A DNA stretch of 64,000 nucleotides, from NCBI RefSeq assembly GCF_004340205.1, contig NZ_SLWB01000012.1, positions 1 through 64,000 of the forward strand, written 5' to 3'. The stretch comes from Acetobacteroides hydrogenigenes (lineage in GTDB: Bacteria; Bacteroidota; Bacteroidia; Bacteroidales; ZOR0009). Positions 36,311 to 45,867 of the stretch are shown in pieces; position 1 is the stretch's first letter, and each line of letters starts with the position of its first letter. Position numbers and translations under genes: made by a program. The notes below the pieces were generated by a model. That model worked only from the letters and a program-made list of their open reading frames with translations. It did not search any database and was not told the origin of the DNA.

Positions 36311-36961
36311 CTAGGATTTTGCCCTTATCACCTTGTTTAATCCCTCGAGCAGCTGGGGCGTTGCCGCTAAAGCAAAGCCTGCAACCTTTACATAGTCGCT
36401 CACCCACTCGTCGAGCTGGTCGAGCATACGGTCACGGTCAACTATCGCCTGCTGAGCCTCGCCCCTCTCGCGGCTATGGTCGTCCTTGAACTTGCGAATG
36501 GCCGTCAGCTCAGCTTTCTGAGCGGTGAGCAGTTCGGGTGTTACCTGCATCTTAGCCATAGCGGCCACCCAGCTGGCGTTGACGGTAAGCCGATCGTAGA
36601 AGTCTACCATTTGAGCGTAGTTCCCGGTAAATGAGTGTTTACGCCTCCCGTTCAGCTCCAACGTTGACTGGGCATCAGCATGGTTCTTAAACACAAACCG
36701 GGCAATCTCAAGATCGAGGCTGTAGCGCTCCCGGCAAGGGGCAAGGCGCGACTCTAGGGTTGCGTATGCCTGAAGCTGCTCGCCATACTCTTTGGCGTAG
36801 CGGTTACATGCAGCTCGGGTTGCCTCGAATAGCGTTTTACCCTCGCTGATCTTTGCCTCAGAATAGCCATACTTTTCCATGACTGGCTTTACGTTATCCG
36901 ACTCATGAAAGTTGAATACCCTTTCGGTATCGTCAAAAAGCTTGTTTACAGTTGTATTCAT
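36311..36961 (-). CDS. Hypothetical alpha-helical protein between duplicated SusCD pairs
   Basis: The 216-residue product has no signal peptide, no membrane helix and no domain that I recognise. It is predominantly charged and helical, with segments such as AVVEL-free acidic/basic stretches and LTAQKAELTAIRKFKDDH (about 160-180) that could form a helical bundle. The ATG at 36961 (MNTTVNKLFDD) is preferred; the frame extends 20 codons further but without protein-like character. It interrupts two homologous SusCD pairs on the same strand and has a repeat array upstream. I can give no function. Confidence 0.65.
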   Translation of the reverse strand: MNTTVNKLFDDTERVFNFHESDNVKPVMEKYGYSEAKISEGKTLFEATRAACNRYAKEYGEQLQAYATLESRLAPCRERYSLDLEIARFVFKNHADAQSTLELNGRRKHSFTGNYAQMVDFYDRLTVNASWVAAMAKMQVTPELLTAQKAELTAIRKFKDDHSRERGEAQQAIVDRDRMLDQLDEWVSDYVKVAGFALAATPQLLEGLNKVIRAKS

Positions 36962-37165
36962 CGTTATCTTTTTAAATAAGCTGTTAATCGCTGAAGCGCT
37001 AGCTCCAGCTGGTTTTCGCAAACGAATTCCCTATTGTGATTAAAACTTGCTTAAAAGCTACGATTGGAAACGGCTCCCCGGCAACGCGAGCAGGAAGTAT
37101 AGGAAGGTTCGGTTCGATAGTACACCTGCGTAAACCCTGAACAAAGTCTAAAATTCACCCCAAAG

Positions 37166-37374
37166 AGCCTGTCCCACTAATAGGAACACCTATCCCGCCA
37201 ATGCGAGGAGCTGTCCCTAAAAAAATGAGCCTGTCCCGTTTGAGGAAGGACTTGTCCCAGCCGAAAAAGCACCTATCCCGAAAAAAAAGGAGCTGTCCCA
37301 CCTAAAAGAGGAGCTATCCCAGAAAAAAAGGACTCGTCCCGTTGGGGAACAGAGCTGTCCCTCGTCTCGGAAGG
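37166..37374. repeat. Degenerate phased repeat, ten units of 20-21 bp
   Basis: The core GAGCTGTCCC (variants GCCTGTCCC, GCTATCCC, CACCTATCCC, GACTTGTCCC) recurs with TCCC starting at 37172, 37193, 37214, 37234, 37255, 37276, 37296, 37317, 37337 and 37358. Steps are 21 or 20 bases, on average 20.7, close to two turns of B-DNA. Between cores the sequence is A/G-rich and variable. The 20-base steps break any reading frame. Confidence 0.85.
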
Positions 37375-37666
37375 TAGCCCCAGGTTGATGCCGATTTACG
37401 CCGCGTATCAAAGATCCCGCTTAGATTTACCCCCACTCTTTGCCTTGGCAGGTAGACTACGAACTCGTTCGGTGAAACGTATTCACCGCTCAGAAATTCG
37501 CGCTGTACAGCGGCCCACAGCCCAAAGAAATAGAGCCTGCCGTACCTTCTGCCCTGGTAGGATGTAAAAGAGCCGGACTAAAAGTATTGAAAAAATTATT
37601 CGGCAGTACTTTTCGGTGTGATTTTTTGCGCTGAAGGGGAAATGCGTAACGGTATAGATCAAAAAA

Positions 37667-37694
37667 AGGCACGGGAATCGAGACTCCCGTGCCT
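37667..37694 (-). terminator. Terminator after SusD-like gene, copy 2
   Basis: AGGCACGGGA (37667-37676) pairs perfectly with 37685-37694; on the minus strand it is followed by TTTTTTT. It is the counterpart of the terminator at 30605-30631 behind copy 1. Confidence 0.85.
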
Positions 37695-37730
37695 AGAACT
37701 AGTATTATTCAGTTATACGTCTTTACTGAA

Positions 37731-39623
37731 CTACAATTTTGGACCTTCACCAAAGTTTGGAGCACCCTTATCGATCCAAACGCGTTCTGCGTTAAGGGTA
37801 TTAGGCTCCTCTCGCTTGCCAAAGCTAAAGCCCTGACGCTTGGCCGCCTCAACTTTAATGTTATACATCAAATCGGTTGGGCTTGGACTGGTAATGTCGA
37901 AGCGGCGAGGGATGTAGGTGCTTCCTTGAGGTGCAATGTCTGCCCATGGCAGGATTGCGCTACCCCTCATGGGAACACCCGAGCGACGTACAGTCATAAA
38001 CTGATCGTCTGGCTGATACATGAAGTGTAAGTACTGTTGTAGGTATACCTTCTCCAGCATTTCTGCGGGAGTTCCTGTTAGCTTATAGTCTGCATTTGCC
38101 ATCATGGTTTCAACTTCGCCAGCCTTCAAAGCAATCGCCACCTCATTTTCGTCGTACGTCTTAGTGTAGTAAGGTATCTTGTTCAGCATAGCAAGCTTAT
38201 CGTATGCCTTTACAGACAGCTCTACACCCTGGTTGTAGTACGATTCAGCAGTACCTGGAAGCTTAGCTCCTTGAAGCTTAAGTTCGGCCAAGTAAAGGTT
38301 AACCTCTGCTGCAGAAAAGAACATCCCGAACCATGGCTGTTGCTCCTTATCCTGAGCAACAGCAGCTCCTGGGACATCGGGGTAGGTGTATTCTATACGG
38401 CCTCTAACCAGCTCTTCCTGGAAAGTTGCGCATGGATAGTAGGTTTTTTCAATCTTTTCACCGTTAATCTCTTTAGAAATCTTCCAACGGTTGCTATCAA
38501 AGTAGTCGAAATACTTCGACTGATCCTTTGCATTATACTCGGTTGGGAGTCCGTAATAGCGAACCCAAGGCTCACCCGCACCTTTCCATGCAACAAACTT
38601 CTTCTTTCCGTTAGCATCAGTTGTAAACTCAACGTTGCTCTCAATGTAAGCAGGAAGTGGCTTACCGGCATCGAAGAAGCCTTGAACAACGCGCGAGTTG
38701 AAATCGTTCTTGTTGTAGAAGAAGCGAACGCGAGGGTCTCTATTCTTAACAAGCAAATCGACAACAGGCTTAGAGCCTACGCCAGAAGATACGCTGTTCC
38801 CAAAATGGAAAGGATCGTCACCATCTTTTGTAGTAGAGATCGCTCTGTTGTAAATAAAATCCTCATTCATGCTGGTTATAAGACCTGCGCTATTGCTTGC
38901 TGCCTCTTCGGCTATTTGTAGAGCCTTTGTCTTATTAACGTTTAGTAGGCGTACCGCGATCTTTAACTTCAAAGAGTTTGCAAACTTGGCCCACTTCTTC
39001 ACATCCCCATTGTAAACAAAGTCTTGCTTATCCAAGGCTACCTGCCCAGTTGCTTTAAACCCTTCAAGAGCAGTATTTAGCTCGCTCAACCATAGATCGT
39101 ACAACGACTCCATGGTGTCATATTTAGGAGTAAGCAGCATTGGAGAGGTGTACTTGGCCATACAGGCTTCAGAGTAAGGCATATCCCCAAACATGTCCGA
39201 ATCGAACATTCCCATATACACCATCAACGGATAGAACATGCTCTTAACGGCAGTGTACTTCTTTGCCTCATTGGGCTCCATCTTTGAAATAAGATCGTTT
39301 ACCTCACGGAAATACCTCATTACACGGATAACTTGCTCACCCTGATCTCCTAGTGCACCATGAACGTTGAAGTTATCGGTAAATCCTCCAGAAGGAGTAA
39401 ATGCCTGACACCATTGGTGGGTAAGGCTAGCATTGTAATACCAATACAGGTATCCAGAAGGTTCGAAGCTTTGCAATCCTTGGGTGAATAAGCTGACAAC
39501 ATTCCCCTTTGTTACTGTTGCTGGATTCGTATTTATGTCAGCAAAATCATCTTTACACCCCGTAAATAGGGTGGCAGCTAATGCGAAAACCGCTATTAAT
39601 GATTTACGTTTCATCGTCGTCAT
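37731..39623 (-). CDS. SusD/RagB-family lipoprotein, tandem copy 2
   Basis: The 630-residue lipoprotein has lipobox cysteine C23 followed by KDD. It is the close paralogue of the product of 30665-32542, with small indels (an extra EING-type insertion near GEKIEKTYYPC). It begins 19 bases after its SusC partner. The strong conservation of the scaffold with clustered differences suggests duplication followed by ligand-specificity drift. An ATG at 39614 is an alternative start. Confidence 0.92.
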   Translation of the reverse strand: MTTMKRKSLIAVFALAATLFTGCKDDFADINTNPATVTKGNVVSLFTQGLQSFEPSGYLYWYYNASLTHQWCQAFTPSGGFTDNFNVHGALGDQGEQVIRVMRYFREVNDLISKMEPNEAKKYTAVKSMFYPLMVYMGMFDSDMFGDMPYSEACMAKYTSPMLLTPKYDTMESLYDLWLSELNTALEGFKATGQVALDKQDFVYNGDVKKWAKFANSLKLKIAVRLLNVNKTKALQIAEEAASNSAGLITSMNEDFIYNRAISTTKDGDDPFHFGNSVSSGVGSKPVVDLLVKNRDPRVRFFYNKNDFNSRVVQGFFDAGKPLPAYIESNVEFTTDANGKKKFVAWKGAGEPWVRYYGLPTEYNAKDQSKYFDYFDSNRWKISKEINGEKIEKTYYPCATFQEELVRGRIEYTYPDVPGAAVAQDKEQQPWFGMFFSAAEVNLYLAELKLQGAKLPGTAESYYNQGVELSVKAYDKLAMLNKIPYYTKTYDENEVAIALKAGEVETMMANADYKLTGTPAEMLEKVYLQQYLHFMYQPDDQFMTVRRSGVPMRGSAILPWADIAPQGSTYIPRRFDITSPSPTDLMYNIKVEAAKRQGFSFGKREEPNTLNAERVWIDKGAPNFGEGPKL

Positions 39624-39642
39624 AATTTAAAAAATTTGCGTA

Positions 39643-42600
39643 CTAGAAGCCTACATTAAGCGTAAACGTGTAGTTTGCTGTGTATGGGCTAAAGTTACGA
39701 ACACGGAATTCTGTAGATTTTGTACCACGTACAGATTCTGGGTTTTCGTTGTTCGGCATGGTATTATATAGGTAACCAAGGTTACGAGCCGAAAATGCTA
39801 AGCTCAAATTTTTAGCCCCAATCTTAGAGTAAATGCTTGAAGGCATATTGTAGCTTACCGATATCTCACGAAGAGCAATATAGTTTAGCTTTTTATACCA
39901 GTTATCATTAATCGTACCAGTAAACCAAGAGTTGCTCCAGTAGTGGTATGCAGAAGCATGAACTGGATCAACAAATCCTTGCTTGTATGCTTCTTCATAG
40001 GTCATTCCGCCTACATTCTTTTGAGAGCCATCGGGCATTTGAACAACCTGTCCTTCCGCAAACACTCCGTTAGGAATCATCCCATCAGTATAGGTTTTTC
40101 CATCCCATATGCTGGTAAAGGTCATACCGCCATGCTCTGGATCACGCCATTTCAAAGAAGCCTCAGATAAGCCGTATGCTGTTGCGTAGCGAGAACCAAA
40201 GGATGCGACATATCCCCCGTAGCGAGCATCAAGTGCAACACGAAGGCTTACATCCTTCCAGCGTAAACCTGTTGAAACAGAACCTAGGAAGTCAGGAGTG
40301 ATTTTACCAATTTCTTCAACTTTTCCGCTTTGAGCAGGGTATGCAACTCGAAAATCATCTCTCCAAGCAAATATAGTACGCCCTTGAGCATCCTTTTTAG
40401 GGGCATAGTCAGACATCAGAATACCATACTCACCCCCAACTTTTGCAACAGAACCAATACGATAGTTCCCATAGTTAACATAACCAGAAAGAGAAATGTA
40501 GTCGGCAACGTTTTCGTGAAGCGATACAATCTTATTCTCATTTCTAGTGTAAGTGAAATCGAGAGTCCATTCCCAATCGTTGTTCTTAAAAGGAATTGTA
40601 TTAAGGGCTATTTCTATACCCGAGTTTTGAATATTACCAGCATTGATAAACTGAGAGCTGATACCAGAAACCGAAGGAACGCTAATTTCCATAATCTGAT
40701 CTTTGGTATTTTCCTTATAGTAGGTTGCATCTAAGCTAACACGGCTATTAAAGAAGCGCCAGTCCAAACCAACTTCCCATGCATTCTTACGCTCTGGTTT
40801 AATGGAAGGATCATACAACGTTGTAGGAACAGACAGCCCGTAAATATTACCTCCAGCTTGGGCCCATCTGTTTAAGGTATATCCTGGATTAATAACATAA
40901 GGATCAGTATCATTACCTACCTGAGCCCAAGATGCACGAATCTTTCCAAAAGAGATCCATTCGGGCATATCAAAGGTTTCACTTAGCAACCACGAACCAT
41001 TAACTGAAGGATAAAAGTAGTTGAAATTTCCAGTTTCATTAGTATAAACTAGCGCAGAAGACCAGTCGTTACGTCCGGTTACATCCACAAAAATCTGGTT
41101 TTTCCAGCTTGCACTAGCCTGAAAAGCAAGCGACATCATACGCTTTGTCGCTTCAACGCGTCCAGTAGTAGATGGAGTCTCCTTACTATTATCTAGGAAG
41201 TACTGACCAGGAATTACAAGTCCACCAGAGGTGTTAGCAGACATGTACTGGCTCCAAGTGTTAAAGTATTCGCCACGAAGGAAACCGCCAAAATTCCAAT
41301 CGCCAACATTCTTATTAATAAGGAAGCTCGCATTAAGGTTTGTTTGTTCTTTTGTCCTTTGACTAATCTCGTAGTAGCCTCCTTCATTTTCATATCCCTG
41401 ACCTAACTGAGTTTCCTCACCACGAACGTAGTAGTAGTTAAAGTTACCTTCTGTTTTAAACTTCAACCAGTTTAGAAGATCAACTTCTAAAGCAAGAGTT
41501 GGACGTACGTTGGTTTCCTTTTGGATGTTCGAATCTTCGTACAAAGAAAACCATAAACCCGAAGAAGGATTATAGCCGTTGGGATCCCCATACTTAGTAC
41601 TAGCAACACCGCCAAATACGCTCTTATAATCCTTCATATACTTCTTAGTATTATAAGAACGACCAAAAATCCCCTGAGCAAAGTAATCACCCAAGTTTGG
41701 TTGAGGGTTTTTGGGAGTAGAGTTAGCAAAAGAAATTGACGCATCCAACTTTACCTTGTCAGTAATCTTATGCGATGCTTTAGTCATAAATGCCACCCTC
41801 TCGAAAGAATTTCGGGGTAATGTACCTGTTGCATACTTATATGAAAGTGACGAATAGAACGTAGTCTTATCATTACCTCCTGTAACAGCAAGGTTAGTGT
41901 TAGTATTGTACCCCAACTCATAAGCATCACGATAGTTATTCTTTACTGGAGCATATTTCACCATAGAACCATCGTAGTCCTCTATCATTGTAGAGCCATA
42001 CTTGCTATAGTTTGGGCCAAAATGGCGATTAGTTGCAGGCCTTATGGTTGGCTGTCCTGCTCCATTTAAGTAAAACTGGTTAGCATTGTCATACTTGTAG
42101 TATCCACCAGTTGCAGGATTTACCTGACCATAACCAACATTCCCAAAATAGTTCCCATTTCCATACTCATTTTGTAGATCAGGAGTTGCATAAACATGAT
42201 CTATTCCAAAAGACTGGGTAAGAGAGATTCCTAATCCTTTCCTAGCCTTACCACTCTTAGTAGTAATAACAACAGCACCATTCAAACCTCTTGAACCGTA
42301 AAGAGCTGTTGCTGCAGCACCTTTAAGAACAGAAACCGATTCAAAGTCATCAGGATTTAGGTTTTTCAACTCGTTACCAAAGTCGTTAGAATTCCCATCC
42401 CAGTCAGCATCTCCAGAAGTGGAAGCTGCATTGTCCAGAATAACACCATCCACAACATAAATAGGCTGGTTGTTCCCTTTCAGAGTAGAAGCACCACGAA
42501 TTTGAATCTTTGTTGAACCAAACATTCCACCATCCGAGTTGGCAATCTCCACACCGGCAACCTTACCTTGCAACGAAGATACAGGGTTGATGTTGTTTGT

Positions 42601-43014
42601 TTTAAGATCATCCCCCTTTAATTCTGTTACTGCATAACCAAGTGCTTTAGTTTGCCTCTTAATACCCAAAGCCGTTACCACAACCTCGTCAATCTTTTGT
42701 GTTGAAGGTTGAAGGAGTACATCGATTTTGGTTTGATTGGTTACGGCTACCTCTTGGGTTGTGTAGCCAATGAAAGAAACAACTAGGGTTTGGGGCCCAT
42801 TGGGAAGCTTAATGGTAAAGGCACCATCAATGGATGTAACAGTACCCACTCCTTTTGCTCCCTTTACCGCAACGTTAACGCCCGGTATCGTAGAACCATC
42901 AGCCGCATCTTTTACCGTTCCGGTAATGGTTCTTTGCGCAAACGCGCCATTGGTAAACGCCAACAGCAGCATTACTGTGGCAAGTCGAATTGCCACTTTC
43001 ACGTGTGTTACCAT
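39643..43014 (-). CDS. SusC/RagA-family TonB-linked transporter, tandem copy 2
   Basis: This 1123-residue transporter has a signal peptide (about 1-26), a carboxypeptidase-regulatory-like domain, a TonB-box-like KIDEVVVTALG, a plug and a barrel ending in FTLNVGF. It is highly similar to copy 1 throughout. Although the proteins are near-identical in places, the DNA uses different synonymous codons (this copy is more AT-rich), so the duplication is not very recent or codon usage has drifted. A good -7 box precedes it (43049-43056). Confidence 0.92.
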   Translation of the reverse strand: MVTHVKVAIRLATVMLLLAFTNGAFAQRTITGTVKDAADGSTIPGVNVAVKGAKGVGTVTSIDGAFTIKLPNGPQTLVVSFIGYTTQEVAVTNQTKIDVLLQPSTQKIDEVVVTALGIKRQTKALGYAVTELKGDDLKTNNINPVSSLQGKVAGVEIANSDGGMFGSTKIQIRGASTLKGNNQPIYVVDGVILDNAASTSGDADWDGNSNDFGNELKNLNPDDFESVSVLKGAAATALYGSRGLNGAVVITTKSGKARKGLGISLTQSFGIDHVYATPDLQNEYGNGNYFGNVGYGQVNPATGGYYKYDNANQFYLNGAGQPTIRPATNRHFGPNYSKYGSTMIEDYDGSMVKYAPVKNNYRDAYELGYNTNTNLAVTGGNDKTTFYSSLSYKYATGTLPRNSFERVAFMTKASHKITDKVKLDASISFANSTPKNPQPNLGDYFAQGIFGRSYNTKKYMKDYKSVFGGVASTKYGDPNGYNPSSGLWFSLYEDSNIQKETNVRPTLALEVDLLNWLKFKTEGNFNYYYVRGEETQLGQGYENEGGYYEISQRTKEQTNLNASFLINKNVGDWNFGGFLRGEYFNTWSQYMSANTSGGLVIPGQYFLDNSKETPSTTGRVEATKRMMSLAFQASASWKNQIFVDVTGRNDWSSALVYTNETGNFNYFYPSVNGSWLLSETFDMPEWISFGKIRASWAQVGNDTDPYVINPGYTLNRWAQAGGNIYGLSVPTTLYDPSIKPERKNAWEVGLDWRFFNSRVSLDATYYKENTKDQIMEISVPSVSGISSQFINAGNIQNSGIEIALNTIPFKNNDWEWTLDFTYTRNENKIVSLHENVADYISLSGYVNYGNYRIGSVAKVGGEYGILMSDYAPKKDAQGRTIFAWRDDFRVAYPAQSGKVEEIGKITPDFLGSVSTGLRWKDVSLRVALDARYGGYVASFGSRYATAYGLSEASLKWRDPEHGGMTFTSIWDGKTYTDGMIPNGVFAEGQVVQMPDGSQKNVGGMTYEEAYKQGFVDPVHASAYHYWSNSWFTGTINDNWYKKLNYIALREISVSYNMPSSIYSKIGAKNLSLAFSARNLGYLYNTMPNNENPESVRGTKSTEFRVRNFSPYTANYTFTLNVGF

Positions 43015-43048
43015 AATGTTTAGGTTAATTGAATAATAATAGTCGTCG

Positions 43049-43056
43049 CAAATGTA
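43049..43056 (-). promoter_or_regulatory. Bacteroidetes -7 box upstream of SusC copy 2
   Basis: TACATTTG on the minus strand matches TAnnTTTG exactly and lies 35 bases before the ATG at 43014. No clear TTG is seen at the -33 distance. Confidence 0.5.
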
Positions 43057-43257
43057 CTATAATATTTATTCCGTAACGCTCGTTAACTAAAAATTTTTAC
43101 CGTTAACCTAATATTATAAAATACAGGCTGAACACAACAATATAGATTTACTGCAAAAGAATTGATTTCCAATACATACTCAACTATCAATCCAAAAGAC
43201 AGATTCACAAAAATCTAATTAACCTTCTGTTTAAGCCTTTAAACAGGCTTGTAGCAA

Positions 43258-43293
43258 AAAATAATCGGCCATAATCTTCACGACTATGACCGA
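43258..43293 (-). terminator. Probable terminator of the maltose phosphorylase operon
   Basis: An 8-bp stem with one mismatch (43265-43272 with 43286-43293) is followed on the minus strand by ATTATTTTTT. It lies about 260 bases past the GH65 stop. Confidence 0.55.
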
Positions 43294-43553
43294 CCTTCTA
43301 AAACCACATAAAAAAACGTATAGTAATTGCTAAATGCAATTCAATGTATGTAATTAGCGTCTCCTTCAGAATAAGCAATGCTTACTTAGAGTGCACGCCT
43401 GCCGCAACAAAGGTAACTTTTCTGTACAAGTTGCAGCATTCCTTTTACAAAAAAAGAGGCGTAGTTTGCGAACTATTTATAAATCTAACAATGAAAACAA
43501 GCAATCATCCCTACTACTTTAAAGTATGCTAGAGAATTACAAGGGCTAAAAGA

Positions 43554-45854
43554 TTAAACACCAATGGTACTATTTGCCGGTATGCAAATAGTTGCATCTT
43601 TAACCATTACAGACAAAGGCTGCTCGCTTTCATTCGTCAATATTGTCTTTCCGCCTTCAAATTTTGCTTTAATGGTTCTTCCTCTAAAAATAACCTTAAA
43701 AGCAAGGCTCTTCCAATTATCCGGAATAAAAGGATTGAAGTATAGCGTATCATTCTTTATACGAAGTCCTCCAAACCCTTCAACAACAGACATCCAGCTT
43801 CCAGCCATTGAGGTAATATGAAGTCCTTCATTTACTTCTTTGTTATAGTCATCAAGATCAAGACGTGCAGTGCGAAGATACATTGTCTTAGCTCTCTCCA
43901 TATCTCCAATTTTGCACGCTAATATTGAATGGACGCAAGGGGAAAGAGATGACTCATGAACGGTTCGCTGCTCGTAAAAGTCAAAATTCTTCCTTATTGT
44001 TTCAAGATCAAAATCATTCTCAAAAAAGTAGACACCCTGAAGAACATCTGCTTGTTTGATGAATACAGAACGAAGAATTCTATCCCAGCTCCACTTTTGG
44101 TTCAAAGGACGTTGACTTGGATCAAGATCTTTCACAAGGATTTGTTCCTTATCCATAAACCCATCTTGTTGCATTATTACACCTAACTTTTCGTTGTAAG
44201 GAAAGTGCATCTTTGCAACAATATCCGCCCATTTGGCTAGTTCAGCATCCTCTTTAAAGGATATCCTCCCCTTGATTGCAGCCCATGTGGAAGCATCCGT
44301 GTTATTAACATAACTAATAGCCTCTGCTGTGTATTTCAGCGTCCAAACAGCAAGATAGTTGGTATACCAGTTGTTGTTGACATTATTCTCGTACTCATTA
44401 GGCCCAGTAACCCCCAGCATTACATACTTTTGACGCTCATCCGACCATGTTATTCGTTGAGCCCAAAAACGAGAAATTCCAACAAGAACCTCAAGACCGT
44501 ACTCCGTAAGATACCCCTTATCTCCAGTATAGTCAATGTAACGTTTTATCGCATAAGCAATAGCACCATTACGGTGAATTTCTTCGAAGGTAATCTCCCA
44601 CTCATTATGGCACTCTTCTCCATTCATTGTTACCATTGGAAATAGAGCAGCACCATCTGTAAAGCCAAGTTTTGCCGCATTTTCGATAGCTTTATCCAGC
44701 TGTCGATAGCGATATATTAGCAGTTGCCTTGCCACATGCTCTCCTGCTGTCGACATATAGAAAGGCAAGCAGTACGCTTCAGTATCCCAATAGGTAGATC
44801 CACCATATTTTTCACCGGTAAAACCTTTAGGACCAATATTCAAACGCTCATCCTCGCCCGTATATGTCTGGAAAAGTTGGAAGATATTGAATCGAATACC
44901 TTGTTGTGCTTCAGCATCACCTTCAATAACAATATCGGCATGCTGCCATTTATCCAACCACTTATTTATATGCTCATTTTTAAGTACGGCATAACTATCA
45001 AGAGCAGCCTTAGAGAGAATCTCGTCAGACTTAGAAACAAGATTTTCAAAAGGATGGTTAAGGGTTGAGGTTACCGCGACATACTTATTCACGGTTAGCG
45101 TTTGGTTCTTTTTCAGATTAAATTCAACGCTATTCGAAACGTACTTCTCCCGCTCGATCGAAATAGCCTTAGCAGGCATCTCAGCCCCATCGATAGAATA
45201 CTCAAGACTCATGTTCCAACATACGTTGAAGTCAAGCTTCTTGGTCTTCATTACAAGGTAGCCACCCCTGCTAGTTGCACTTTTTGCGACCTCGTCCCAA
45301 AATTTTTCGTTGTAGTTCGAGTCTTCGTTCACCACATCTCCATCAACATAGCCTTCAACAGCTACTATTGAATCGCAGTCTAAAGCACAAACAGAATAGG
45401 AAATAGCAGCAATTTCAGGTCGAGCCATACTCATAAACCTCTCTGCCACAATTTCAATCTTGCCCCCATTGCGAAGTTCTACTACGAAGCTGCGCTGAAG
45501 CAATCCATGCTGCATATCAAGTATGCGCGAGAAACTTACCACCTTATTTTGGCTAAGGTCGATAGGCTCGCCATTAACCTTAACTCGAATACCAATAAAA
45601 TTAGCGGAGTTCAGCACCTTTGCAAAGTATTCTGGATAGCCATTTTTCCACCAGCCTACCCTAGTTTTATCGGGGTAGTATACGCCAGCAATGTAGCTAC
45701 CTCGCAGCATTTCGCCCGAATAATCTTCTTCGAAATTAGCACGTTGGCCCATCATCCCATTGCCGATGCTGAAAATACTCTCAGACCCCTTAACCCGCTG
45801 AGGCTCGAAGGTTTCTTCAATAATTTTCCATTCGTCAACTTTATAATTGTTCAT
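43554..45854 (-). CDS. GH65 disaccharide phosphorylase, probably maltose phosphorylase
   Basis: The 766-residue cytoplasmic enzyme has no signal peptide. It contains the GH65 N-terminal beta-sandwich (about 10-270), the (alpha/alpha)6 catalytic domain and the C-terminal beta-sheet cap. The general acid lies in GEECHNEWEITFEEIHR (E424/E425 are the EE). GPNEYENNVNNNWYTN is characteristic of maltose-type phosphorylases. The reaction is maltose plus phosphate to glucose and beta-glucose-1-phosphate. The next gene upstream is beta-phosphoglucomutase, 13 bases away, which uses exactly this product. Trehalose or kojibiose phosphorylase are alternatives, made less likely by the SusCDE/GH13 context. 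Confidence 0.85.
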   Translation of the reverse strand: MNNYKVDEWKIIEETFEPQRVKGSESIFSIGNGMMGQRANFEEDYSGEMLRGSYIAGVYYPDKTRVGWWKNGYPEYFAKVLNSANFIGIRVKVNGEPIDLSQNKVVSFSRILDMQHGLLQRSFVVELRNGGKIEIVAERFMSMARPEIAAISYSVCALDCDSIVAVEGYVDGDVVNEDSNYNEKFWDEVAKSATSRGGYLVMKTKKLDFNVCWNMSLEYSIDGAEMPAKAISIEREKYVSNSVEFNLKKNQTLTVNKYVAVTSTLNHPFENLVSKSDEILSKAALDSYAVLKNEHINKWLDKWQHADIVIEGDAEAQQGIRFNIFQLFQTYTGEDERLNIGPKGFTGEKYGGSTYWDTEAYCLPFYMSTAGEHVARQLLIYRYRQLDKAIENAAKLGFTDGAALFPMVTMNGEECHNEWEITFEEIHRNGAIAYAIKRYIDYTGDKGYLTEYGLEVLVGISRFWAQRITWSDERQKYVMLGVTGPNEYENNVNNNWYTNYLAVWTLKYTAEAISYVNNTDASTWAAIKGRISFKEDAELAKWADIVAKMHFPYNEKLGVIMQQDGFMDKEQILVKDLDPSQRPLNQKWSWDRILRSVFIKQADVLQGVYFFENDFDLETIRKNFDFYEQRTVHESSLSPCVHSILACKIGDMERAKTMYLRTARLDLDDYNKEVNEGLHITSMAGSWMSVVEGFGGLRIKNDTLYFNPFIPDNWKSLAFKVIFRGRTIKAKFEGGKTILTNESEQPLSVMVKDATICIPANSTIGV

Positions 45855-45867
45855 AGTACAGATACGA

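Larger units (their letters stand above)
36962..37730. other. Intergenic region with a phased repeat array
   Basis: This 769-base gap lies between SusD copy 2 and the hypothetical gene. It contains the roughly 20.7-bp array (37166-37374) and the SusD terminator (37667-37694). Open frames here (for example 37217-37411 minus) lie across the array and are not called. Confidence 0.6.
43015..43553. other. AT-rich intergenic region upstream of SusC copy 2
   Basis: It contains the SusC copy 2 promoter at one end and the minus-strand terminator of the GH65 operon (43258-43293). A 62-codon open frame at 43344-43532 shows no protein-like features and is not called. Confidence 0.5.

Noticed and set aside
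37217-37411. Minus-strand small protein with Trp-Asp-Ser repeats
   Set aside because: It is a translation of the phased array; the 20-base steps shift the frame, so the repeat pattern is lost along it.
43344-43532. 62-codon plus-strand gene
   Set aside because: AT-rich intergenic sequence with no recognisable protein features, between a terminator and a convergent gene end.
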